A stretch of DNA of 64,000 nt from Clonostachys chloroleuca (lineage: Eukaryota; Ascomycota; Sordariomycetes; Hypocreales; Bionectriaceae): NCBI GenBank assembly GCA_037952775.1, contig JBANAY010000001.1:434001-498000 (forward strand). The letters run 5' to 3'. The stretch's first letter is position 1, and every line of letters begins with the position of its first letter. Below, piece by piece: positions 46,648 through 58,797 of this stretch. Position numbers and translations under genes: made by a program. A model generated the notes under the pieces. The model did no database searches. It saw nothing but the letters and a program-made list of their open reading frames with translations, and was not told where the DNA came from.

Positions 46648-48582
46648 ATGAGGCCTCAACGGCATATAAGCGTGCTGCTGGGAGCTGTAGCTACTTGCAT
46701 CGCGCAGTCAACAAATTCTACCTATCAAAACCCGGTCATCAGTGGTTTCCACCCTGACCCCAGTTGTATCTTTGTCCCAGAATTCAATAACACGTTCTTC
46801 TGCGTCGCCTCAAGCTTCTTGGTCTTCCCTGGTCTTCCCATCCATGCTTCTCAGGATCTTGTGCATTGGAAGCATGTTTCCAACGGCTTTTCTCGAGCAG
46901 ATCAGCTCCCTGGTTTGGCTTTCCTGCCCAAAGCCACGAGTGGAATCTATGCTCCTACTCTACGTTATCATGAGGGGACTTTTTATCTCATGTCGACATT
47001 GGTGAACCAGCAAGCACCGCGGACTAATGACTCCCGCTGGGATAATTTCCTGATTACAACAAGTGATCCTTACAACTCGGACGCTTGGTCGGACCCTGTG
47101 CATTTCAGCTTCCCCGGATTTGACCCATCGCCATTTTGGGATGTGGATGGAAAGACTTGGGTATCGGGCGCACATACCGCTGCCTACTATCCTGGCGTCA
47201 TGCATGCGCCGCTGAATTTTGAAACAGGAGAGATAGGAGACATTATAATGCCTTGGAATGGAACTGGCGGAGCATCTCCCGAAGGCCCTCATATATGGAA
47301 GCGAGATGATGGTTGGTATTACCAGTTAATCGCCGAGGGTGGGACAAGAGAGAAGCATATGGTGACAATGGCACGCGCAAAGACGCTTCAGGGGCCTTGG
47401 GAACCAGCACCCGGCAACCCCCTGCTTACCGCTGCCAACGATACTTCATCTTACTTCCAGGCCGTAGGGCACGCAGACCTCTTCCAAGATCCTAACGGAA
47501 ATTGGTGGGCGTCTGCGTTAGCTGTTCGAGCGGGTGGTTCTTATGGCGACGCTCCTGGCCCTTATTTTGGTAACTTACCAATGGGCAGGGAGACGGTGTT
47601 GACACCCGTGACATGGAATGAAGGCGAGTTTCCAATCTTTGATCCAATAAAGGGTAACATGACTGGCTGGCCACTGCCGCCTGCATCTGTGCCCGAGCAA
47701 GGAGAGGGCCAGCTCAGCGATGCCGACGACCACGTCACATTTCCTCCCGGTAGCAGCCTTCCCATCCACTTTGTTCATTGGAGGCTACCTAAAAAGCAAA
47801 ATTACATCGTGTCTCCACCTGGGAGACCCAACACCCTCGCCTTAAAGTCTTCAGTGCTCAACCTTACCGGCTTTGATGGTGATTATGCACTGGGACGAGG
47901 TCAGACGTTTGTCGGGAGGCGAATGGCACACTCGTTATTCAAGTTCCGGGCTAATGTTGAAGTCGACAAAACATTCAACAAGGAGGAAATGGAAGTGGGT
48001 GTATCTGTCATTCAAGATCAGGCGCAACATTGCGATATTGGTGTGGTGATGCTCGACAGAGACGGTCATGGATGGGGGAACAACTCATACTCGGGCAGCA
48101 ACAATGTAAACAGCTACACCAACAGCACTGGCCACCTGGTACCTCACATTAGATTCCGCGGGCATTCAGAGACAATGTATCGTGGGCGATCTGATATTCG
48201 CACTGAAGTGATTGAGGTGCCGCGAGAGTGGGCTGGACCGAAGCTGACCCTCCAGGTAGAAGCTGTCAACAGTACGCACTTTGCCTTTTCGGCAGGGCAT
48301 GGAAATGACAACAAAGGAGGAGAAGCTGAGCTGCGAATTTTGGGCTACTGCCAAGGTCGCGACTTGGTGCCATATTATTCTGGTAAGTATCTACCGAAAA
48401 CCTATTGGTGCTTCTCCCGCCGCCAACAAGATTGTTTTTCATATACTGATAATGAATCGTGACTCGTATTAGGCGCGGTGGTCGGAGTGTATGCAACGTC
48501 AAACGGTAAACATGGGGAGCAGGCGTTTGAGACTTACGTGTCGGATTGGCGTTATCAGGGTATTAGACAGCTTCGAAGCTAG
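46648..48582 (+). CDS. secreted glycoside hydrolase family 43 (beta-xylosidase/arabinofuranosidase type)
   Basis: Two exons (46648-48382, 48473-48582; GTAAGT intron) give 614 aa. Signal peptide MRPQRHISVLLGAVATCIAQ, then the GH43 five-bladed propeller: NPVISGFHPDPSCIF carries the catalytic-base Asp, FPGFDPSPFWDVDGKTW the pKa-modulating Asp region, and SPEGPHIWKRDDGWYYQLIAEGG the acid Glu. The C-terminal part (about 390-614) resembles the beta-sandwich domain usual in fungal GH43 xylosidases. Many N-glycosylation sequons (NST, NGT, NNT). It should cleave xylan or arabinan side chains outside the cell. The ATG at 46648 was chosen because it sits at the signal peptide; an in-frame ATG at 46282 would add 122 residues in front of it, which is unlikely. 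Confidence 0.9.
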
Positions 48583-49129
48583 GAAGATGTAGACGAAGTT
48601 GATTCAGTAGCATAAAGCCTATGAGGCATAGTGTAGCTATCTTAATGTTAGACCCTATAAGAATGGACAGCAGGTCACTTTCGTAGCCTGAATACGCATT
48701 TTTGATTGACCAAGCGATTTCTGGGCTTACTGATGTCTTTAGATATCGCTTTGTTGTCAAAATGCGGTGTCCCAAAATCCAAATTCCAATAGAGTGTAGT
48801 AAATAGTAATACAGCCCTGTCTTACGAACTATTGGGCCGAGGCCGTCGGTAAGTTCAACCGATATTATATGAAAGCGATTAACTTGATCTTTAGCTAACT
48901 GTATACAGACTTTTCAATGTGCTTTATAGCTCAGGGCCTGATTATACTGTCGTCAATTACAATCTATACATGCTTTCAGAAATGAGTCCCGGATTGCAAT
49001 GCCTATGCAATTCAGTTAATAACATGTAGTGTAGTGTAGAGAGTCAATAGGTGATGAAATAGCGTGTTCTCGGATCTATCAACATTAGCCCAACCACATT
49101 GTAGTGGGAGTCTATTCAATCAATTTGGA
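48583..49129. other. intergenic, about 550 bp
   Basis: AT-rich sequence between GH43 and the broken gene. No feature seen. Confidence 0.35.
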
Positions 49130-49661
49130 CTAACCATTTGACGCAAGAGTATGCGCATTGGCATTATTTTTCCTAAGTTCTTGCAGAAGTTGTGAGGTGA
49201 CAATCGCATTTTGATTCCCAGTCACCTTGTGCACATCACCGAGGAAACTTATGATGAAAGCTTGGTCCTCCTCCAAGGCGCATAGTCTAGCGGCAAAAAG
49301 AGCAGTGTTCAAGCCAAGAGCTGGTGGTAAACCAGGATGCAGCTCTATTTTCGTTAGGAGGTGAATGAATTCTTTAACTTGGGCCTTGGATGGGAGGTTC
49401 GTGGCAATGAAGCCCCTGGATATTGGCACGGGTCGCCAGCAAAGCTGTCTGCCCGTATATATGGTTGAAAATTCTGAATTCCTCAATTTGGCCTTCGCCC
49501 AATGTTGCTTGAACACCGGACCGAAACTTGAGTGGTGCTGTTTGGTTTCTTCGTATCAGTCTGAGCACCTCTGTTTCTGAATTCATGGCCTCGAGATGGA
49601 AGTCGGCGTCGCTAGTAGGCCATAGGTATCGAGGTGTTCTTTTATTTGGTGCTTCTCCCAT
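49130..49661 (-). pseudogene. unknown protein gene with one frame break
   Basis: From ATG at 49661 the frame reads MGEAPNKRTPRYLWPTSDAD onward to about 49430. The continuation (GFIATNLPSKAQVKEFIHLL and on to the stop at 49130) is in another frame. The two join at ATCCAGGGGCTTC (about 49425), consistent with a G-run length change of one or two bases. Joined, it would be about 175 aa, helical, with no signal peptide or membrane span. I do not recognise the family. It lies at the left border of the isocyanide cluster. Confidence 0.35.
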
Positions 49662-49836
49662 GCTACAGCGCCTATGGTGCATAGCAAGTCCAGCTACAAC
49701 ACAGGCAATTGTCTTTAAAACTTTGGGGTTGTATAATATGTTTGCTCTGATGGGAGGGCTCAGTCTTATTGTTATGTCTACCTGCATTCCGCTGTTGATT
49801 TGGGGCCGGCTGTGGCGAGAGAAAGCCCAGAGCTAG
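49641..49836 (+). pseudogene. possible 3' remnant of an MFS transporter
   Basis: The plus strand encodes about 60 residues resembling the last transmembrane helix of a DHA1-type MFS pump: KTLGLYNMFALMGGLSLIV followed by IPLLIWGRLWREKAQS and a stop at 49834-49836. No ATG and no further MFS helices are found upstream, so this would be a relic. It overlaps the first codons of the minus-strand unknown gene. Confidence 0.35.
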
Positions 49837-50064
49837 ATATTATGCATACTCTTAGTCTACTAAAGCTGGGAGAGATTGAAGCTATGGGTGTTGTAGCTTG
49901 ATTTGCATCAACTGGTCTCAAGAATCGATGTGTTATCTAATTTGCAAGGTAGGGTGTTACATCTCAGTTTTAAGCTTAGCCGTTTTAATAGATAGTAGAT
50001 TTCATATAGCATTAGTATCTAGCTATACAATCTTATAATTACCTAACGAGCTCTAGCTGTAGAA

Positions 50065-53000
50065 TCAGGCTTGTTTTTGCTTTCCTGAACTTCTTTTAGG
50101 CACACGGGCCAGCCAGTAAATTAAGAGAGAGGCCCCGATGTTAAAAAGCAAATAAACCCACAGGATGCCAAAGTTCCTCCACCGATCCTTATAATATGTG
50201 CTCACAGTCTCAAGGTATTTGTTACTTTCCGAAATCGGACAGAACTGGCAATTTGATGTTGCGTCATTGGACACCAGGTAACCACCCGCACTTTCAATAT
50301 GAGATTTCATGTACTCGAAACAAGTTGAGTTGAACATGGGTTTGAAAGTGAGGAATTCATTGTCGGCACATATGACTCTGGTGTTTGCTACACCTGAAGA
50401 CAATAAACCGCTGACGAGGTATGTCAGAGGCGAGACCCTGTACATGAAAATCCAGAAACCCGGGAGAGCCTCAGGCGTGGCCAAAACACCACAAAAGATC
50501 AAGGAAAGCGTGAACATCAAGTCTCCGAGGTTCGCACCGGCAGCAGCAGAATCGAAGCCGCACACAACAAGGATAGAGTAGGTGCCAGCGAACACCATAA
50601 ACATCCACAGAAATAGGAATACCAGTGCCCCGCGCTCAGTAACCTGCCCGGCTTCTTCAGCATTCCGATAGAGGCCGACTGGGTAATACCAACAAAAGAA
50701 CATCAGGATGGCCATCAAGCTATTCCAGGGAATCTCAACGAGAATCTGGGAGAGCATGAAGACTTTCCACGAGTAGACTTTGGATGGCCTCTCGCGAGCT
50801 TCATACAGGCCCCTTTGGATGACGAATTGCGGAATAGACTGCTGCACAACTTGCCCAAAGATTGTCATTAAACAGAAGATGGAGAACATCTGACTTTGAA
50901 GACCCTGAATGCTGGTCGGAGCCTGGAAGAAGATGAAGCCGATGAAAAGAGAAATGATCGTACAGAGAGCCATTTTGGAGTAGATGTATGTTGGAGTGCG
51001 CCAGTACTGCTGAAATACACGCCTGAGATTCTCCTGAAGTTGAGTCATGAAAGGGGCAGCAAATTCCTGGAAACGGCCCGGGTCCTCCTCGGGCCCTCCT
51101 GAAGAGTAGGCCAAACTGTCCATTTTGATTTTGTCGAGCTCAGCTTGAACCATGTTATATTGAGGACTTTTCCTCCATACTTTGAACCAATCGATCTCCG
51201 TTGTCGCGCCCGGCGCGTCGCCAATTACTTCGAGCATCCATTCCGCGGGATTAGCATCGGGGGGACAGGGACGGGCACCGTTACTCTCGAAGTATTTGGT
51301 CAAAGTCTCTGCTTTCTGTCCAATATCACCGAAGTAGACAGTCTTCCCTCCCGGTGAGAGTAAAAGTAGACGGTCGAATTGCTGGAAAAGCATCGACGAT
51401 GGCTGATGGATGGTGCAGAGAACGGCTTGACCTACTTTGGTCAGCTTCTGGAGCAGGTCCAGGATAGCCCAAGAGGTTTGAGAATCAAGGCCAGAAGTTG
51501 GCTCATCAACAAAAAGCAACAACGGCGGCTTAGCCACAAGCTCAATGGCAATTGTAAGACGCTTCCTTTGCTCAATGTTGAGACCCTCACCAGGTAGACC
51601 AATAATAGCATTGGCATATTCACTCATATCGAGCATATCTATAATCTCTTCCACGTATGCTAATTTCTCCTCGCGAGGGATATGGGAAGGTTGCCGAAGA
51701 ACGGCACTGAAATTTAATGCCTCTCTGACAGTCGAGGTTTGTAGATGGAGATCTTGCTGCTGCACATAACCTGTTTTCCGTTGAAAGGACATATCTCGAG
51801 GCCGGCCATCGACAAGCATCTCGCCAGTAATTACGCCGACCGAGATTCGATCAGCTAAGCAATCCAATAGACTGGTCTTGCCGGCGCCGGACACACCCAT
51901 CAAGGCAGTCAAGGTACCGGGCTTAACCCAGCCATCGACGTGATCAAGAATACGACGTGTGTCTTTCTTGATCTTGATGTCGTAGCAGACATTGTGCCAT
52001 TGGAAGATAGACTTTTGTTGTTGAAGCCCCTTTCCCTGGGCAAAATAATTTCGGCCTCTCTTGCCGGTGGTGACAGGCCCTCTGTCCGGCCCAGAAGCTT
52101 CAAGATCTGCATAGCCATAATCTCTCCACCGATTTCTAGCCGACACTGGCTTTTGGCTCCGTGGATAGATGAGCACTTCTCCCTTTGACTTTTTCTCAGA
52201 AATCAACTCGGCTGCGACAAGATAACAGCCAAAGAGTAAAACAGTGAAAAGGATCATGATCCCAAAGTTTCGCCAGCGGTTGCTCCATTCGTAGCCGAAT
52301 GTAGCGCTGGCATAGTCGTCTCCTAGAACAAAGTCCTTCCCAGGCCGTGCGCCGACCGAGTTGCACACCTGGCTTTCATTTTCCACATTTGCGTACTCGG
52401 GGAAATTGCGACTGGGAACAAAGTTGTTGCATTTAAACTCCCGGTTATGGAACTCATTGACGACCAGAGACTCAAATGCGTAGGCCAGCGGATCGATGTA
52501 GTTTATCCATCGGCACCAGCCCAACATATAGTTTGTTGGGATGACAAAGCCAGTGAAGATGATGAGGTTCAGCATCAGAATTCCGGCGGGGACAAGAGCT
52601 TGGAAGAGTGAGCGAGCCAGTGAAGCAATTGTTCGAAATATCATAGACATGACCAAGACTGTGGAGAAGGAGATGAGTAGGAAGAAGAAGAAAGGGCCTG
52701 GTTCTCTTCTTAAGTTGGTCATGAAGTAAAGCGTAAGGTTGAAAACGAGCGAAGCAATTATCTTGTTTGGCAAATCGCAAAGGAAAGATGAAACTGCTTC
52801 AGCTGAAGGATGGTATAAAGCATAGCGAACATGCTTCTCGACGATTGGCCGTTGCGCAAACAGGGTCAAGATCTGGACAATGTTAGTTCGAAGCTGTTGA
52901 TTATGGAACTGAATGGGTGTACAAACCTCAAGGAGACTAGACAGCCCATTTAACAAACAGGAGAAGAAAATCAACGTTCCACGTGGGACAAAGCTTGATG

Positions 53001-54774
53001 TAGTTTCGTTCAGGTTGAAAAAGACACTACCCACGACGAGGGACAAGATGAGATTTCCTACAAGGGCACCAATTGTCAGGCTCGGATCGCCCTTGAGTCG
53101 CATCAAGCCGCGCCAGAGGCACAATTGAATCTGCTGAGGGTATGAGAGAATATATGGCGATTTCCGGCGCTGGCCTCTAGCCTGTTGGGCCTCCTTGGAT
53201 GCCCGGAAGACAAGGGCGTCAACGCCGTCAAGTGGGTGATCAATTTTATATTGATCAATTTCCGCCTCCAGGGTGTTATATCGAACACTTTTCTTCCATG
53301 CCGTAGCAAAGTCATCAGGTGTATTAGGCACCCTTCCCTCAAAACCGGGACGAACGATACGCTCGAGAGGAGAGGTCATTGAAGTGAGAAAGTCCGGAGT
53401 AGTCTGACGCGGAGGGCATTCGAAACCAAGGTCAATGAAATACTGCTTGGCTTCGTCAGCCCGACCAAAGAAGATTTGGCGCCCCTCGTAGAGAACCATG
53501 GCCTTGTCGAAAAGCTCATAAGCACTCTGCGGTGCCTGATAGATTGATACACACGCAGTGATATCAAATACGTCAGCTTGGAGCCTGAGAGTTTTGCAAA
53601 ACTCAATAGCATTAGCAGAGTCAAGGCCTCTTGTTGAATTGTCCCAGCACTGCAAAGGAGCTCCAGAAAGCGCCGCCTCAGCGATCGTAACGCGCTTTCG
53701 CTCTCCACCTGAGACGCCCCGCACATTGTCATCCCCTACTGGGGTGTTGAAGGTGTGGGTGATGCCGAACATTGCCATTATGACATCCCGGAGGTGGTCA
53801 GAGTACTCATTACCAGAAAATCCTAACGGGAGTTGTCGCGGCCTGCGGGCGCGGGATGCAAAAGTGAGGGTGTCACCGACTGTCATCATCGGAAAGTGGA
53901 CATCAACTTCAGCGGTGTAAATAGCCTCGCCGCGATGGTGGGTGTGTAACTCTTTCGCCCTCAAGCCTGATAGTCATGGTTAGCTAATCGCCATTATTAA
54001 GTAAGAGTGTGGGATCGTCTCGTCGCGGGCTTTTGAGAGAATGGATAGTATCATTCCAATCTTACCTTGGTAATTGAAATATGAGTCGTAGTCAACATGA
54101 AGACCATTCGTATCACCGGCAATTGTCTTCAGAAACGTGGAACAACCGGAACCAGGCGGCCCCAAAACTACCAGCATTTCGCCTTTGCCTACCAAGCCGT
54201 CGCATTGGCGCAGGATATCCACTTCTTGGCGATTTGGTGAGAAGTGCTCTCTGACAGTGCTGGCGAGGGAGAGCCAGACGTTGCCAACAGTCTTCTGGAA
54301 ATCAGTAGCGGCATGGAATCCGTGAACATTGAGATTCTGGAAACAAACACCGGCGGAACGAAGCATCCGATCCCTCGACGTCAATTCCACGATGGACTTT
54401 GCCCATTTTGTAGCGTTAAAATTAGGAGCGCTAGGGTTTAGAGCTGGGTCTGCCTCTATCATGAAAGGGGATGCGTAGGGGCTCCCCCAGCTGCTTTGTG
54501 AGATCTCTTTGAGTACGACCTTGCAAGTTCCTTCACGGCGGATGTGCGTTGCTCCAAGTCAGCATGTACTCCATCCATCGAGGTACGATTTGTTCGATTC
54601 CTTTGAAAATGTGTCCAATCTGATGTCATTCCTCAAACTGCGTGATGATGTGTGGGAGAACTCATCATTACCGGCTTGGAGAGTAGCCGCGAACTCCGCC
54701 GAATCCTCCTGGTAGTATCGGGAATGAGTAGGAGGATCTTCGATGCGAACGTACTGCCCACGCGAAAATGCCAT
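50065..54774 (-). CDS. full-size PDR-type ABC transporter (ABC-G), 5' end uncertain
   Basis: The layout is (NBD-TMD)2 as in fungal PDR/CDR pumps. NBD1: [17 protein letters not shown] (the fungal-type Walker A with Cys for Lys), [14 protein letters not shown] and [15 protein letters not shown]2: [32 protein letters not shown] and [14 protein letters not shown]. Both TMDs have six hydrophobic segments. Exon 54462-54070 joins 53958-50065 across a GTAAGA intron. A further 57-bp intron is hidden in frame at about 52925-52869 (GTTTGT donor, CTAAC branch, CCAG acceptor). At the 5' end the natural PDR N-terminus ([11 protein letters not shown]) is in a frame different from both the ATG at 54774 and the downstream [11 protein letters not shown] part, with a GATG tandem at 54571-54580 at one junction. 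Either a 64-bp intron skips this part or the 5' end is damaged. It is a plasma-membrane efflux pump and the likely exporter or self-protection pump of the adjacent isocyanide cluster (inference). Confidence 0.88.
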
Positions 54775-56036
54775 TATTTTGGTAGGAATGGTGTGCTATG
54801 GGGGGATATTGTGCTTGTTGAGATGCCCTGAGGCTGTCCTCGCCGGGACAAGGGGGGATAGAAAAGGGGAGTATGCCAATTAGCTCGATTGGCGATGATG
54901 AGCTAATGATCTTGTAATTATAGGAAGAGAGTTTATTTCATGCTGGAATTCTTGGTAGCGATTTTGTCTTGACAAACATATGTGAAGGCAAACGAGACAA
55001 GACCTTAAAGGTGCATCCGCATTTGCCACGGTAAAGGCTGTGCTAGTCAAGGCGAGTAGGCCAAGCAGGAGATTTCCAAGTTATTTCGGGCACAATGAGA
55101 AATCTCATAGCCCCAATAAGCACTGAGCTGCACTCGAGATGCTTCCCAGGGTGTGTGCCCAAAAGAAACACACGAAGTACCTCTCAAGTACTCCTGAACC
55201 CTTGCTCCCCGCTCAATAACACGTCTTACACGCCCTTTATTCTTACACCCCATCGGTCTTTCCCCCTCCTCTCACATGCACTTGCATATTTCTGACATCT
55301 CGGAACGTCTGGATAGTATTGAAACAGACATACCCACTCTGGAGGCAATGAAGCTCCCGAACCCACCATCCATCAGCCGTATTATTGGTCCCCTGTTTGC
55401 GAGCTGGGCAAGACCCTTCCTTCACTGTGAGTTAACAGAACCACCCGCATCTAAAGGCACGTTTAAAATTATAATATTATCGGCGGTTACGAGTTGCTTA
55501 GAGCGGCTAGTGCTGCCTTGTCAAAAGTAAGCATCGTAAGTGAACCATGGTGGGTAACACCCGAACTGGCATCTGCCTGGGGAGGATTTCTTGGCCATTG
55601 ACATGTCCGATTCGCGAAAATGATCGGCGAAGCCATCTGTCCCAGTCCCTGTTTAGATTCTTTTGCGGGTGACGAAGCCCCTTTTTAATATTCATTTTCT
55701 TGAACTGGTGTATCACATCTGTAATGGCGCCTTCGTATCCTAGGGCCCTGTGGTACTCTTCTTGCTTTGTGTTCTAGATGCGTATTCATTGAGTTGAGTT
55801 GTCGGGCCCTGGCAGCTTTCATTGCTGTTGAACTTTATTTTCTTTCTTCTACCTACGTGTCCTAGATGATATTTGTCAAATTATGAACCCAGTTGATGTC
55901 TTGACACAGATAAATCCGGTTTTGCTGAAGTGTGTATTTAATGATTAAAGGAAAGAATTATCAACTATTCTCGTGAAAAGATCTAATGCACAAACGTTGT
56001 TGAACTATCAAAAAATATATCTACGTGTAGCCGTGT
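54775..56036. other. intergenic, 1.26 kb, between ABC pump and ICS
   Basis: Promoter of the ABC gene and 3' side of the ICS gene. A plus-strand frame at 55276-55530 (84 codons, MHLHISDISERLDSIETDIP...) follows a CT-rich block and could be a small gene, but it has no domain and no second line of support. Confidence 0.3.
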
Positions 56037-57198
56037 TTAAACCTTCTTCTCTCTGAAATGCATGGGGCGGCCCTCCTCTTTGACTATTTCCATGTTGGGG
56101 TTTTTCTTGAATTCTCCCATGGGCGCGCTCAACCACTGCCCGTCTGCCATCAGAGCAACGCTGCAGTGCCAAGGAGTTGTATATCCAGTCTTTGTATCCA
56201 ACAAAGACATGGTGATCTTTTGCTCGCCCGTGGACTTATGAATGGAGAGTCTGAGATGATGTGGGAACCCAGCTTCAATCGCCCGGGCAAATGCCTATAA
56301 TAAGAAAAACAGAGATCAGTCAATGCCAAAGTCGAGCCATATGATAATATAGGGAGTATACGAGACTGATAAACATACGTATCCTCGAGTTAGCATCTGC
56401 TTAGCGAGAAAACTAACATCTTCCTTGTACTGCTCGCTGGACCGATCCTCCCCAGTTGGGTAGATGTGCTCCAAGTCGGATTCGAGGAACTTCTGGTACC
56501 CTTGGAAAGTCAAACGTGTGTCGGGGTTATTAGCGATCTCCTCGTCAATGTCGATGCCTTCCTTGCCATATGTGTTGAGGAGGGCGCAGCGGAAGTTTGT
56601 CGCATTGGCAACATAGCTGATTTCTTTGAGCGGCTCCGGCAGACCGTCGATTTTGACCACGTCCTTGATTCGAACGAACCCAAGGTGCTTGAATTTCTTC
56701 TTCGTAGCCATGGCACGTAGAGCCTCCCCGAATTGCCAGACATGACGATCAGGTACGCTTAATAGATCTACAGCGATGGATTAGTCTCGCCAAAGGATCA
56801 GCGCCCAATCAAAAGTGTGACAACATACCATTATAAACAACACCATCGGAGAGAATGGTGAGCTTTGCACCCGGCTTATGCACTCCTCGTATACGCTCAC
56901 ACATTCTGTTGAGCCGCTCCAGGGCCAGCTCCTCGCCCTTATCTGGTAGGACGCCAAACACTTTGTACACTTTGTTCGCTGATTTGAATGGAAAGGCCGG
57001 AAGGCACAGTTCAACTCTTTTGCCTTCGTTGACAAAGCGATCGATGGTGGGGAGGAACTTGGACGTCCCGGCAGTGAGTCGCTCTACGCTGTCATCGACC
57101 TTGTTGAGCGCGAATTCGAAGATGATCTCTAGGATCCGAGACGATATCTCGCTATTGTCGTTGGAGGTGGGGAGGGTTTTTCCCACGTTGTCCGCCAT
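56037..57198 (-). CDS. stand-alone isocyanide synthase (DIT1/PvcA family)
   Basis: Three exons (57198-56829, 56767-56379, 56294-56037) give 338 aa. The DIT1/PvcA family (PF05141, including bacterial IsnA/PvcA) converts an amino-acid alpha-amine to an isonitrile using ribulose-5-phosphate. Visible blocks: ELCLPAFPFKSANKVYKVFG, DKGEELALERLNRMC, KLTILSDGVVYNDLLSV, LRLSIHKSTGEQK and YTTPWHCSVALMADGQW. No C-terminal 2OG-oxygenase or A domain is fused, unlike several fungal ICS proteins. It is closely similar to the N-terminal module of the hybrid at 61533 and shares both intron positions. An in-frame GTG at 57216 was not used as the start. Amino-acid preference cannot be read by eye. Confidence 0.9.
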
Positions 57199-58797
57199 GG
57201 CTGCTGGTGAAAACACTTCGATGGGAATTCGATGATGGATCTCAATGAATTTTGAAATGGAGTAAATGAAAGAATGGCGAATGCGTTTCGATAGAGAAGA
57301 AACAAATACTATAGATGCGGGGGGGCTAGTGTGGTGTTGTGGTTGACGGCTAAGCGTGAGTTTTTGTTCAAGATTTTGCTATCGAACCACCTTTGTCGAT
57401 CGAACCACCATCTCTGTTTAACCTCGCAAACTTGCTCAATGATGAGCCCCATAAAACCTTGCTTTTGGTAGAATATGGGGCTCTCTGTCAGCCTAAACGG
57501 GCAACACATAAATTCTATTCCCAGGTTCGTTCCGTTTATCGGCGCTCCTGAGCTACTCAAAGGAATTATACGGCACCCCCCAGCCACCAACTCCAGGGTT
57601 AAAAAACCCGATATTGATCTTCTAAGCGCAGTTACGATAGTTGCCACATTGGAGAAGCAGGATCAATGCATTAAGTGGACAACCTTGGCTTCAGCTGAGA
57701 TGGCCACTTGCTAATCCTAGACATGTCCTTGCCAATGAATTCTCATCTACTGAACGCACTCTGCTTATTTGATGACACGATGAATCCGAAGGTTGGGCTC
57801 GCAAAAAGGATCGGAACTAGCTTTGCTAAGGCTGCGCGTATAGCGTTGGCGGCGAAGCAATTATGCATGATATTAATAACTATAACATTTATCTTAACGG
57901 GTGCTCGCCAAGCATTAACTAGTTGTTGCTCTAGTGACTTGGCAAGTGGTTGGCTTGCTGAGTAGCTGCAACCATTGCTTACAGGCGGGGAAGGGTGTCA
58001 ACCAAACTCGGTGTACCGAGATTGACATCAATGGATGATGATGCACGGCTCCCCATTTCTCGCGTATCGGCGTACCCCCGTCTGTAACACATTAATAATA
58101 CTGCGGTCAGCAAGCTCGGAAACAGACCTGAGGCTCGGACTTACCTATCATATGACCCTATCTGGAAATTCTCCCGAGGCGATAGACACTTGCCTCGCAA
58201 AGACCAGCATGTACGCTTGAACATTAATGGGAATTTGTTGGGGTAGGACGGGTTGAGAGGGAAAAGGGGCTGGAAGGACGATGGATATCGATCATGACAG
58301 ACAGACAGGGAACCAGCTTTGTTTTGGAGTTGTTACCCAGTAATTACCGTCGATCTGACCTTGTGGAGGCCCTACCCTATAGAATGACTTTAGACAAGCC
58401 CTCTAAGCGGTTCACTCGGCCGAATACAAAGAAATTTAGAGTAAAGTCCGTACCGAGGTCCTTGCATTGCCAAATTATACTCAATAAGCATTGAATGATC
58501 TTTGTCTTGCATCACATCCTAAGACACCCTCAACAATGCCGCACCGGTTTCATAGCCCGTTTCTTGGAAAATTACAACCGCAAACTGTTTACAACCTTGT
58601 TCTCTACTATCATTTTCTAGGCTGCATTTGAAAAGGTAAACTCCCAAGATTGCATATTGGGACTGCAAACAGAATGAAAGTTATCTTAGACATTTAAGCA
58701 ACAATCCTTGATTAAATATACTAGGTTTTATTGAAACAGTAATATTTGCTCTCCGCTATCTCAAATCCCAAGTTGATCTAATATCCTCAGATACTTC
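57199..58797. other. intergenic, 1.6 kb, between ICS and acyltransferase
   Basis: Promoter region of the ICS gene. Short frames (57475-57714, 57708-57965, 58294-58494) lack features. No Mac1-like TTTGCTC copper-starvation element was found by eye. No repeat family was recognised. Confidence 0.35.
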
